Shown piece after piece: positions 53,783 through 62,354 of a DNA stretch of 64,000 bases. The DNA lies in contig NZ_QLMC01000001.1 in assembly GCF_003259745.1 (NCBI RefSeq), positions 1,116,001 through 1,180,000 on the forward strand, given 5' to 3'. The notes under the pieces are model-generated. The model was not told the origin of the DNA. It worked only from the letters and a program-made list of their open reading frames with translations, and made no database searches. The stretch's first letter is position 1, and every line of letters starts with the position of its first letter. This DNA is from Larkinella arboricola (lineage in GTDB: Bacteria > Bacteroidota > Bacteroidia > Cytophagales > Spirosomataceae). A program made the position numbers and the translations under genes.

Positions 53783-56161
53783 ATGCTCCAAAATTACCTG
53801 AAAATTGCCTGGCGCAGTCTGCGAAAAAACAAGGGGTTCAGTTTCATCAACATCCTCGGATTAGCGGTCGGGATGGCGGTGGCAACGCTGATCGGCCTTT
53901 GGGTGTGGGATGAACTGACCTTCGACCGGTTTTACGAAAACGAAGCCAATCTGTACCGGATCATGCTGAACCGGACGGCCAACGGCGAAACCACTACCCA
54001 GGCCAATGCCGCGCTGCCGCTGCGGGATGTGCTGCGAACCGAAGTGCCGGAAATCAAACGGGTGGTGGAGAACCTGCCAGCAAGGATGCAGAGTAAAACG
54101 GCTCTTCAGGTGGGCGAACGGAAAGTGCTGCGAAAAGTGCAGAACGTCGGCGAGGGGTTCCTGGCGATGTTTCAGTTTCCGATGCGGTCCGGCGATTGGA
54201 AGTCGGCCCTGCGCGACCCGAATTCGGTGGTGCTGACCGAAGAAACCGCCCAGGCGCTTTTTGATGAAACTGATCCGGTCGGAAAAACCGTGCGGCTCGA
54301 CAACCAGTTTGACCTGAAAGTAAGTGGCGTTTTGAAAAAACTGCCCCGCAATACGGCCTGGGACTTTGATTTTCTGGTTCCCTTCCGGCACCTTGAGGTA
54401 AATCTGCCCTGGGCGCAGGCCAGCCGGACCGACTGGAACAACAACCTGATTGAGTACCTGGTTGAACTGCACCCGAACGCCAACCGGGCCGCCGTGGACG
54501 CCAAACTGAAAGGCATCATCAAGCGCCACAATCCGGAATCGATCTTCGAAGCGTTTCTGCATCCGGTGGCTCAATGGCATCTGTACGGCGAATTCCAGAA
54601 TGGCCAGAATACCGGCGGTTTTATCCGATACGTACGGCTTTTCGGCATGGTGGGGGTGGCGGTTTTACTGATTGCCTGCATCAACTTCATGAATCTGGCG
54701 ACGGCCCGGTCTGAAAAACGGGCAAAGGAAGTAGGCGTGCGGAAGTCGGTGGGGTCGTTTCGGTCGCAGTTGATCGGCCAGTTTCTGAGCGAATCGCTGC
54801 TGATTGCCGGGCTGGCGTTTGTACTGTCGCTGGTACTGGTGTGGCTGCTGCTGCCGGTTTTCAACGGAATTACGCAAAAACAATTCAGCTTTCCGTGGAG
54901 CGAACCCGGTTTCTGGCTGCTGGCGCAGGGTTTTACCGGTATTACGGGCATGCTGGCGGGGAGTTATCCGGCTTTTTATCTTTCTGGCTTCAATCCGGTG
55001 CGGGTGCTGAAGGGCCGGGTTCACGCGGGCCGAACGGCCAACTGGCCCCGAAAAGTGCTGGTTGTCGTCCAGTTTACGGTTTGTATTGCGTTCATCGTCA
55101 GTGCCATGCTGGTCTATGAGCAAATTCAGTACGCCAAAAACCGTCCGATGGGCTACAATCCCGACCGACTGCTGACGGTTGAGCTAACCGGCGATCTGCA
55201 ACGGAATTACAACGCCTTGCGTAACGAATTGCTCCGGTCGGGCGTGGTCGAACAGGTGACCAAAGCATCCAGCCCGGCAACGACCATTACGAGTGATACA
55301 CGGGTGGATTGGTCGGGCAAAGCACCCGACGAGATCATGCGGCTTAATCTGATTTCGGCATCGCCGGACTACCTGCAAACGATGGGCATCAAGCTCAAAC
55401 GTGGCCGCAATTTTAGCCCGACCGGGGCCGATTCGCTGTCGGTCATTCTGAACGAAGCCGCCGTGCGGGCCATGCGCCTGAACGAACCGCTCAATCAGGA
55501 AATGAGCCTGGTCTGGAATCCCGGTCAGAAGCTTCGGGTGGTGGGCGTGGTCGAAAATTCAATTATCGAATCGCCCTACACGCCTGTTACTCCGCTCATG
55601 CTGCTGACCGGTCTTCCGTTCGAAAATTACACCATTTTCCGGCTGGCGGCTCACGTCAATACCGCCGAAGCTCTGGCGCGTATCGAACCGATTTTTCAGC
55701 AATTCAATCCGGCTTATCCGTTTGATTATCAGTTTGTCGATGAGGAATATAACCGTAAGTTTAAGCAGGAAGAACTGATTGGCACGCTGGCGGGCGTGTT
55801 TGCGGTCCTGGCGGTTTTCATTGCCTGTCTGGGCTTGTTCGGGCTGGCGGCTTCGCTGGCCGAGCAGCGGACCAAAGAAATTGGTATTCGGAAAGTATTG
55901 GGGGCCAGTGTTGCCAGTTTATGGGGATTGCTTTCCCGCGAATTTGTCAGTCTGGTGGTTATTGCCGGTCTGCTGGCGTCGCCCCTGGCGGCCTACTTCC
56001 TGAACGACTGGCTCCAGCAGTTCGACTACCGCATCAGCCTGCGTGTGTGGGTGTTCGTACTGGCCGGTGGGCTGGCGCTTGTCATTGCCTTGTTAACGGT
56101 TTCGTTTCAGAGCATCCGGGCGGCCCTGATGAATCCAGTGAACTCACTGCGCTCGGAATAA
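53783..56161 (+). CDS. MacB/FtsX-like ABC permease (orphan) with altered periplasmic motif
   Basis: The protein has 792 residues from the ATG at 53783 (MLQNYLKIAWRSLRKNK). The frame is open from 53675, but the 36 extra residues match no paralogue. FtsX loops are KRAKEVGVRKSVGSF and TKEIGIRKVLGAS. Unlike the other complete copies, the second core lacks the DFH motif: it reads GVVENSIIESPYTPVTPL where the others have GVVKDFHxxSL. The membrane parts are normal and there is no frameshift, so it is probably functional but with a changed periplasmic surface. It lacks the operator and instead has the inverted repeat at 53745. It is divergent from the M20 gene. Confidence 0.92.
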   Translation: MLQNYLKIAWRSLRKNKGFSFINILGLAVGMAVATLIGLWVWDELTFDRFYENEANLYRIMLNRTANGETTTQANAALPLRDVLRTEVPEIKRVVENLPARMQSKTALQVGERKVLRKVQNVGEGFLAMFQFPMRSGDWKSALRDPNSVVLTEETAQALFDETDPVGKTVRLDNQFDLKVSGVLKKLPRNTAWDFDFLVPFRHLEVNLPWAQASRTDWNNNLIEYLVELHPNANRAAVDAKLKGIIKRHNPESIFEAFLHPVAQWHLYGEFQNGQNTGGFIRYVRLFGMVGVAVLLIACINFMNLATARSEKRAKEVGVRKSVGSFRSQLIGQFLSESLLIAGLAFVLSLVLVWLLLPVFNGITQKQFSFPWSEPGFWLLAQGFTGITGMLAGSYPAFYLSGFNPVRVLKGRVHAGRTANWPRKVLVVVQFTVCIAFIVSAMLVYEQIQYAKNRPMGYNPDRLLTVELTGDLQRNYNALRNELLRSGVVEQVTKASSPATTITSDTRVDWSGKAPDEIMRLNLISASPDYLQTMGIKLKRGRNFSPTGADSLSVILNEAAVRAMRLNEPLNQEMSLVWNPGQKLRVVGVVENSIIESPYTPVTPLMLLTGLPFENYTIFRLAAHVNTAEALARIEPIFQQFNPAYPFDYQFVDEEYNRKFKQEELIGTLAGVFAVLAVFIACLGLFGLAASLAEQRTKEIGIRKVLGASVASLWGLLSREFVSLVVIAGLLASPLAAYFLNDWLQQFDYRISLRVWVFVLAGGLALVIALLTVSFQSIRAALMNPVNSLRSE

Positions 56162-56260
56162 AGAGTTAAGAATGAAGGAGTAAGAGTAAAGAATGGGCGC
56201 GTGTGATACTGGACTTTTTTATTTTTAATGCGTACCTTTTAACTCATACTTCTTCACTTC
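56162..56260. repeat. Intergenic GAGTGAAGAGT/ACTCATAAC repeat, copy 3
   Basis: The left part (AAGAGTTAAGAATGAAGGAG, then TAAGAGT) and the right part (AACTCATACTTCTTCACTTC) are roughly reverse-complementary around a 50-base centre containing a T-run. It is a diverged member of the same family, located between a permease and the PA14-OmpA gene. Confidence 0.45.
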
Positions 56261-56267
56261 ATGGGCT

Positions 56268-57302
56268 ATGGTAGCGCGGTGTTTACTTTGGGGAGTGATG
56301 GGTTGGTTACTGGCGCAGACCGCAACCGGCCAATCGAAAACAACAACCGGAAACGGGTTGAAAGGGGAGTATTTCGACGGGACCAGCTACCAGCGAAAGG
56401 TCTTCACCCGCATAGACCCGCAAATTGATTTTGACTGGGAGTGGCGGTCGACGCCAGGGCCGGGAATCGGACATTCATTCTACTCCGTCCGCTGGACCGG
56501 GAAATTGTACGCACCCACAACCGGCGTCTACAAATTTACGGCGACAGTCGACGACGGTATTCGGCTTTGGGTGGGCGGTAAAAAGGTCATGGATGTCTGG
56601 AGTCTCAACGACTCAAAGACGTTTCAGGGCGAAATCAGCTTGAAAGCGGGTCAGTATTACGATTTCCGGGTCGATTATTTCAATGATGTACACGGCGGCA
56701 GTATCCGGCTGTTCTGGATGCCGCCCAAACAGACGGCGTATACGGTTGTCACTACTAACTTTTTGTTCCGTCCGAACTACCAACCGCCCAAACCCGTACT
56801 TGCCAAAGCCGTTGAGAAGCCTGTAGCGGTGAAGCCCAAACCCCAGCCGGTTGTCGTTCGGAGTTCGGTGATGCCAAACCCGGTTGCCAATAAAACGCCC
56901 GTTGTAGCGGCCAGCATTCCGGCACCCGTTATTGTTCCTGAACGGTTTGAAGCTTTGAAAACCGGCGACAAACTAGTGCTGAAAGAGGTGTTCTTTGAGC
57001 AAAGTCAATACCGTTTGCTGCCCGAATCGTACGCGGAACTGAACCGGCTGGTCCGGGCCATGACCGGGAATCCGGCCCTTCAAATTGCGATTGGCGGGCA
57101 CACCGACAACGTGGGCGACCCGCGCCTGAATCTGGCTTTATCCGAAAACCGTGCGAAAGTGATTGCCACCTACCTCATCCGGAACGGTATTGACAGCCAG
57201 CGGATTGAAACCCGAGGGTACGGCGGGACGCAGCCCGTAGCCGAAAATACGACAGAAGCGGGCCGGTCGAAAAACCGTCGGGTTGAATTCGTGGTGAAGT
57301 AA
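56268..57302 (+). CDS. Secreted PA14-OmpA fusion protein
   Basis: The 344-residue protein has a signal peptide (cleavage near ATGQ, residue 22) and a PA14 domain at about 28-165 (LKGEYFDGTSYQRKVFTRID, later YKFTATVDDGIRLWVGGKKV and DYFNDVHGGSIRLFWMPP). A Pro-, Val- and Lys-rich linker occupies about 170-225. An OmpA-like peptidoglycan-binding domain follows at about 232-344 (IGGHTDNVGDPRLNLALSENRAKVI in part, ending ETRGYGGTQPVAENTTEAGRSKNRR in part). PA14 domains bind carbohydrates, and OmpA domains anchor to the cell wall, so this may link an extracellular or periplasmic sugar to peptidoglycan (inference). It lies 106 bp after a permease and upstream of operator copy D. Confidence 0.9.
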   Translation: MVARCLLWGVMGWLLAQTATGQSKTTTGNGLKGEYFDGTSYQRKVFTRIDPQIDFDWEWRSTPGPGIGHSFYSVRWTGKLYAPTTGVYKFTATVDDGIRLWVGGKKVMDVWSLNDSKTFQGEISLKAGQYYDFRVDYFNDVHGGSIRLFWMPPKQTAYTVVTTNFLFRPNYQPPKPVLAKAVEKPVAVKPKPQPVVVRSSVMPNPVANKTPVVAASIPAPVIVPERFEALKTGDKLVLKEVFFEQSQYRLLPESYAELNRLVRAMTGNPALQIAIGGHTDNVGDPRLNLALSENRAKVIATYLIRNGIDSQRIETRGYGGTQPVAENTTEAGRSKNRRVEFVVK

Positions 57303-57327
57303 GGGCCCGAACAAAACCGGGTTGGCT

Positions 57328-57365
57328 GTCCGCAGGTGTCCGCAAAACCGTCCGTTTGCGGACAG
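57328..57365 (+). promoter_or_regulatory. Permease operator element, copy D
   Basis: Half-sites are GTCCG (57329), GTCCG (57339) and GTCCG (57351), plus inverted CGGAC (57360-57364). Spacing is 10 and 12 bp, one base longer in the second step than in the other copies. All three direct half-sites are perfect. It lies 102 bp before the permease ATG at 57468 and 25 bp after the PA14-OmpA stop. Confidence 0.75.
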
Positions 57366-57467
57366 TTTATTTCTTTGGCTTAATAGTAAGGTATTGGTAG
57401 TTAGTATTTTATGATTTCTGGTATACCGTTTGGGATACGAAAGAAACAAGCCTTACCCGTCTTAACC

Positions 57468-59819
57468 ATGCTGCGAAATTATATCAAAATTGCCTGGCGA
57501 AGTTTACTGAAAAACAAGCTCTTCTCCTTTATCAACATTTTTGGGTTAGCCCTGGGGATGTCCTGTAGCCTGCTCATTGGGCTTTGGGTGAAAGATGAAC
57601 TGAGCCATGACCGATTCCTGCCCCACCTGAATGAAATTTTCTTCGTGCGCACGAGCAGCACGTACGAAGGCAAAACTTATACCGGGACGCTGACACCGGG
57701 GCCAATGGCGGGCGTTCTGAAACGCGATGTGCCGGAGGTCCGTTACGCGACCAAGATGCAGTTTCCGGAAGAAATGCTTGTAAAAGTGGGGGAGAAATCC
57801 ACCAAAGAACGCGGCTTTTATGCCACGAAAGACTTCTTTCTGGTGTTCGACTATCCCGCCCTTTTTGGAAGCCCTTTCGTAGCGCATTCCAGACTGGATC
57901 AGATTATTATTACCCGGAAACTGGCGGAGAAATTTTTTGGAACGACCAATGCCGTTGGGAAGCGCCTGCAATTCAACAACACGACGTATTATACCGTTGG
58001 AGCGGTGCTGGAAAATATTCCGAGCCAGTCGACATTCCAGTTCGACTGGATTATCAATTATGATGTACAGGAAGAGGACTGGAAAAAAACCTGGGGAAAC
58101 AACTCCTTCATGACGTTTATCCGGCTCGATTCGAAGGCTGATCCGGCGAAAGCGGAGGCCAATATGAAAGACATTTACCGCCGGAATACCAACTGGAAAG
58201 AGGTGCCGAGGCCGACGCTCCAGCCGATGAAGGACGTGTATCTGTACATGGAATACGAAGACGGTAAGGCCGTGGGCGGGCGGATTGAATACGTCCGGAT
58301 TTTTGCCGTAGTCGCCGTCTTCATTCTGCTGATTGCCTGCGTCAACTTCATGAACCTGGCCACGGCGCGTTCGGCGAAGCGGGCCAAAGAGGTGGGCGTC
58401 CGGAAAGTGGTGGGGGCACTGCGGTCATCGCTGATCGGGCAGTTCATCAGCGAGTCGGTGCTGACGAGTCTGCTGGCGGTTTTTCTGGCGCTGGGCATCG
58501 TGTCAGTGGTGCTGCCGGTTTTCAACACGGTTTTTACGAAACAGCTTACCTTGAATCTGGCGGACCCAGTGCTTTGGTTAGGGGTAGTGACGTTGGTATT
58601 GGTAACAGGGTTTGTGTCAGGTAGTTATCCGGCGCTATTTTTGTCGTCACTGCAACCGATTCGCATTCTGAAAGGTACAATAAAATTTGGTGCCGGACCC
58701 GCCATGTTTCGTCGGGCGCTGGTTATTTTTCAGTTTACGCTATCCATCTTTCTGATCATCGGGATGCTCGCCGTGGCGCATCAGATGGACTATATCCGCA
58801 CCAAAAACCTGGGGCTCGACCGCGAAAACGTGCTGTATGTGCCGCTCGAAAGCGAAACCTACAACCGCATGGAAGCTTTTCGGCAGGAACTGATTCGAGC
58901 CCCGTCAATCTCGTCGGCTTCGGTGAGCATGAGTCTGCCGATGAACATTCAGGCCACTTCGGGCGACCTGACCTGGGCCGGTAAAAAACCGAATGTTCAT
59001 TATGACGACGTATCGACCATATCGGTAGGCTACGATTTCCTGAAAACGATGAACATCAAGCTGGTGGCGGGCCGGGATTTTTCGAGCGACCGTAAAGCCG
59101 ACTCTGCGTCTTACATCATCAACGAAGCCGCGGCCAGAATGATGGGCATGAAAAACCCGCTGGGCCAGCAGGTGGGCTTCTGGATGGGCAAGGGGCCGAT
59201 TATCGGGGTGATGAAAGATTTTCACCTGCAATCGCTGCACAGCCCCATTACGCCCCTGGTGCTGACGCTGATTCCGACGAATACGAGTTATTTGCTGGTG
59301 CGGACGGAAAAAGGAAAAACCGCCGAAGCCATTGCTGAACTGGAGCAGGTAACCAAGGAGTTCAACCCCGACTATCCGTTTGAATACCACTTTCTGGACG
59401 AGGCCTACGAGCAAATGTACCGCAGTGAGCAGCAGGTCAACACGCTGATCAATTACTTCGGAACGCTGGCGATTTTTATTTCCTGTCTGGGTCTGTTTGC
59501 GCTGGCGGCTTTCACGGCTGAGCAGCGGATGAAGGAAATTGGCGTCCGGAAGGTGCTGGGCGCATCGGTCGGTAGTATTGTTTCGCTGCTGTCGAAAGAC
59601 TTCCTGAAGCTGGTGCTGGTGGCGCTGGTGCTGGCATCTCCGTTGGCCTACTGGGCGATTACCAAATGGCTGGGCACGTTCCAATACCGGATTGAGCTAT
59701 CGTGGGGCCTGTTTGTTGCCGCCGGGCTGGTGGCGGTTATCATCGCCTTTTTAACCGTTAGCTATCAGTCCATCAAAGCCGCCCTGGCAAACCCGGTGAA
59801 AAGTCTTAAAAGTGAATAG
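57468..59819 (+). CDS. MacB/FtsX-like ABC permease (orphan)
   Basis: The protein has 783 residues from the ATG at 57468 (MLRNYIKIAWRSLLKNK); 19 extra in-frame residues from 57411 are not family-like. FtsX loops are KRAKEVGVRKVVGAL and MKEIGVRKVLGAS, the second with Met for the usual Thr. The second core has GVMKDFHLQSL. The first core keeps SQSTFQFDWIINYD, close to the 19814 paralogue. It stands first in a run of three permeases, with gaps of 33 and 84 bp, 102 bp behind operator copy D, and so parallels the operator-led operon at 6426. Confidence 0.92.
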   Translation: MLRNYIKIAWRSLLKNKLFSFINIFGLALGMSCSLLIGLWVKDELSHDRFLPHLNEIFFVRTSSTYEGKTYTGTLTPGPMAGVLKRDVPEVRYATKMQFPEEMLVKVGEKSTKERGFYATKDFFLVFDYPALFGSPFVAHSRLDQIIITRKLAEKFFGTTNAVGKRLQFNNTTYYTVGAVLENIPSQSTFQFDWIINYDVQEEDWKKTWGNNSFMTFIRLDSKADPAKAEANMKDIYRRNTNWKEVPRPTLQPMKDVYLYMEYEDGKAVGGRIEYVRIFAVVAVFILLIACVNFMNLATARSAKRAKEVGVRKVVGALRSSLIGQFISESVLTSLLAVFLALGIVSVVLPVFNTVFTKQLTLNLADPVLWLGVVTLVLVTGFVSGSYPALFLSSLQPIRILKGTIKFGAGPAMFRRALVIFQFTLSIFLIIGMLAVAHQMDYIRTKNLGLDRENVLYVPLESETYNRMEAFRQELIRAPSISSASVSMSLPMNIQATSGDLTWAGKKPNVHYDDVSTISVGYDFLKTMNIKLVAGRDFSSDRKADSASYIINEAAARMMGMKNPLGQQVGFWMGKGPIIGVMKDFHLQSLHSPITPLVLTLIPTNTSYLLVRTEKGKTAEAIAELEQVTKEFNPDYPFEYHFLDEAYEQMYRSEQQVNTLINYFGTLAIFISCLGLFALAAFTAEQRMKEIGVRKVLGASVGSIVSLLSKDFLKLVLVALVLASPLAYWAITKWLGTFQYRIELSWGLFVAAGLVAVIIAFLTVSYQSIKAALANPVKSLKSE

Positions 59820-59852
59820 ATAATCTGAACCCGGATTACAACAGTAACAACA

Positions 59853-62270
59853 ATGCTAAAGAACTATCTTCTCACCGCCTTCCGCGCGTTTCGGCGCAAC
59901 TGGAATTATTCGGTCATCAACATCATTGGCCTGACGCTCAGTCTGGCCTGCTGCCTGCTGCTGTTTGTCGTGATCCGGTATGAACTGAGTTTCGACCGGC
60001 ACCACACCAACGCCGACCGGACTTACCGCCTGATCCGGCATTTTACCAAACCGGAAGACGGCTACAATGTGGGAATTCCGCTGCCGGTGCTGGCCGGTTT
60101 GCGGACGGATTTTCCGGCATTGAAGCAGCAGGTTACCTTTATCCACGATGTCAGAAGTCCGGTTGTGGCGGCTGAAGATATCCGCTCCAAAGGCAATCTG
60201 CGCCGGTTTCAGGAAGAGAGCGGAACGGTTGCTTTTGCCGAACCGGAGTTGTTCCGGGTGTTTGACTACGAATGGGTTAGCGGAAATCCGGTCACGGCCC
60301 TGAACCGACCGGGTACGGTGGTGCTGTCGGAAGAGCTGGCGCATAAATATTTTGGCGATGCCGACCCGATGGGCCGCACGTTGAAGGTAGAAAACAAGAT
60401 GGATTTTCTGGTCACCGGGGTCGTGAAGAACCCGCCGGTAACAAGCAGCATTCCGTTTCAGGCATTGTTGTCCTTTTCTTCCCTGAAACAATTTGGTGCC
60501 AACACCAACTGGGACGACTGGGGTTCTTCCTACAGTGGCGCGCAGCTCTACCTGACGTTACCAGAAACGACCTCGGAGGCTGCTATGGAGCAGCAGTTGC
60601 TTTCTTTTCTGCGGAAACACGTGAGTGAAGAGCAAGCCCGCGATCAACGGTATGAGCTACAACCGCTGACTGATATTCATTATGCGACAGAAATGTCGAG
60701 CTTTAACGAGCGGACCATTGGCAAGGAAATGATTTGGGCGATGGCGCTGATTGGCCTGTTTCTGCTGGTCACGGCCTGCGTCAACTTCGTTAATCTGGCC
60801 ACGGCGCAGGCTATCCGGCGGTCGAAGGAAGTGGGGGTTCGAAAGGTGCTCGGAAGTTCGCGGCTGCAATTGGTGCGGCAGTTTCTGGGCGAAACCGGCT
60901 TTCTGACCGGGGTGGCGGTTTTGCTAGCCTTCCTGATTGCCCAGCTTTCGCTGTCATCCGTAGCTCAGTTGCTCACTATCAAACTCGATGTTTCTTTCTT
61001 TACCGATCCGGTTGTGCTGGGCTTTCTGGTGCTGCTGGCGGTGTTAACCACGGTTCTGGCGGGTTTTTACCCGGCGCTCGTATTGTCGGGCTATCAGCCG
61101 GTGCTGGCCCTCAAAGGCAAGATCAAAGGCATGGGCAGCGGGCAGTTAACGCTTCGCCGGAGCCTGATCGTCCTGCAATTTACTATTTCGCAGACGCTGA
61201 TTATCGGAACCGTAATTGTCTACAACCAGATGGATTATTTCCGAAATGCCGACCTGGGTTTCCGTAAAGATGCCGTCGTGATGATTCCCATTCCGGAAAA
61301 AAAACCGGGTCAACTTGAATCGCTGCGGGCCAAACTGACGGGTTTGCCCGGCATCGGCTCCATGAGCTTCGGCATTTCGTCGCCCTCGGCGCGGGGCAAC
61401 TGGTGGACGAGTTTTCAATTCGAAAATCGCGAAAAACCCGAAGACTACAGCGTGGTGATGCGCCCCGCCGACACCTCCTATATTCATACCTACGGCCTGA
61501 AACTGATTGCGGGCCGGGTCAACTTACCGGCGGACACCATGCGGGAAGTGGTGGTGAATGAGCGGTTTGTGGCTAAACTCGGTTTTCGGCAGCCTCAGGA
61601 CATTCTGAATAAAACCGTTTTGCTGAACGATCGGCGGCTACCGATTGTGGGGGTTGTCAAAGACTTCAATACGTTCTCACTTCACCAGCAAACCGAACCC
61701 TGCATCCTGACAACCCACCGGGGTGCTTACGGAAATCTGGGCGTTCAGATTTCGGGCAATTCGGCGCAGGTGAAAAAAACGCTGGTGGCCGTTGAAGCGG
61801 CCTGGTCGGAAACCTTCCCGGATTTTCTGTTTAAGTCTGAATACCTCGACAAAACCATTGCCAACTTCTACGCGGCCGAAGAACGGCTGTACTCGCTGTT
61901 CCGGCTGCTGGCCGGTATTGCCATCTTTATCGGCTGTCTGGGATTATACGGGGTGGTGGCCTTCATGGCCGAGTCGCGGACGAAGGAAGTCGGTATCCGC
62001 AAGGCGCTGGGGGCTTCAACCTCCCATATCTTCGGCCTGTTCTCGCTGCAATTTCTGAAACTGGTCTTTCTGGCGCTGCTGCTAGCTGCACCCATCGCCT
62101 GGTATTTTACCGACAAATGGCTTCAGGACTTTGCCTACAAGATTGAGGTTCAGTGGTGGATGTTTGCGATAGCGGGGTTGCTGGCGGGCATGATTGCGCT
62201 GGTGACGGTCAGTTTCCAGAGTATCCGGGCGGCTTTAATGAACCCGGTTCGCTCGCTGCGCTCGGAATAA
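59853..62270 (+). CDS. MacB/FtsX-like ABC permease (orphan)
   Basis: This 805-residue permease begins MLKNYLLTAFRAFRRNW, with more aromatic residues than most starts. FtsX loops are RRSKEVGVRKVLGSS and TKEVGIRKALGAS; after the second comes FGLFSLQFLKLV where paralogues have LLSKDFLKLV. The second core has GVVKDFNTFSL, Asn replacing the His of DFH. It shares the RFQEESGT segment of the first core with the copy at 46727, so the two are close relatives within the set. The previous permease ends 33 bp upstream, supporting a common transcript from operator copy D. Confidence 0.92.
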   Translation: MLKNYLLTAFRAFRRNWNYSVINIIGLTLSLACCLLLFVVIRYELSFDRHHTNADRTYRLIRHFTKPEDGYNVGIPLPVLAGLRTDFPALKQQVTFIHDVRSPVVAAEDIRSKGNLRRFQEESGTVAFAEPELFRVFDYEWVSGNPVTALNRPGTVVLSEELAHKYFGDADPMGRTLKVENKMDFLVTGVVKNPPVTSSIPFQALLSFSSLKQFGANTNWDDWGSSYSGAQLYLTLPETTSEAAMEQQLLSFLRKHVSEEQARDQRYELQPLTDIHYATEMSSFNERTIGKEMIWAMALIGLFLLVTACVNFVNLATAQAIRRSKEVGVRKVLGSSRLQLVRQFLGETGFLTGVAVLLAFLIAQLSLSSVAQLLTIKLDVSFFTDPVVLGFLVLLAVLTTVLAGFYPALVLSGYQPVLALKGKIKGMGSGQLTLRRSLIVLQFTISQTLIIGTVIVYNQMDYFRNADLGFRKDAVVMIPIPEKKPGQLESLRAKLTGLPGIGSMSFGISSPSARGNWWTSFQFENREKPEDYSVVMRPADTSYIHTYGLKLIAGRVNLPADTMREVVVNERFVAKLGFRQPQDILNKTVLLNDRRLPIVGVVKDFNTFSLHQQTEPCILTTHRGAYGNLGVQISGNSAQVKKTLVAVEAAWSETFPDFLFKSEYLDKTIANFYAAEERLYSLFRLLAGIAIFIGCLGLYGVVAFMAESRTKEVGIRKALGASTSHIFGLFSLQFLKLVFLALLLAAPIAWYFTDKWLQDFAYKIEVQWWMFAIAGLLAGMIALVTVSFQSIRAALMNPVRSLRSE

Positions 62271-62271
62271 G

Positions 62272-62348
62272 GAATGAAGAGTTAAGAGTGATGAGTTAAG
62301 CATTAATGCGTCCGCCAACTCATCACTCTTCATTCATAACTCATAACT
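62272..62348. repeat. Intergenic GAGTGAAGAGT/ACTCATAAC repeat, copy 4
   Basis: AAGAGTGATGAGTT (62284-62297) and AACTCATCACTCTT (62317-62330) form a perfect 14-bp stem with a 19-base loop. Outer GAATGAAGAGTTAAG and CATTCATAACTCATAACT parts extend the similarity. It is the clearest copy of the family and lies 6 bp before the next permease start. Confidence 0.6.
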
Positions 62349-62354
62349 AGAAAG

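Noticed and set aside
11326-59835. TCTGAACC motif just after several permease stops (11325, 46623, 59819)
   Set aside because: It is short and found at only three places with different flanks; chance or shared 3' flank of duplicated genes explains it.
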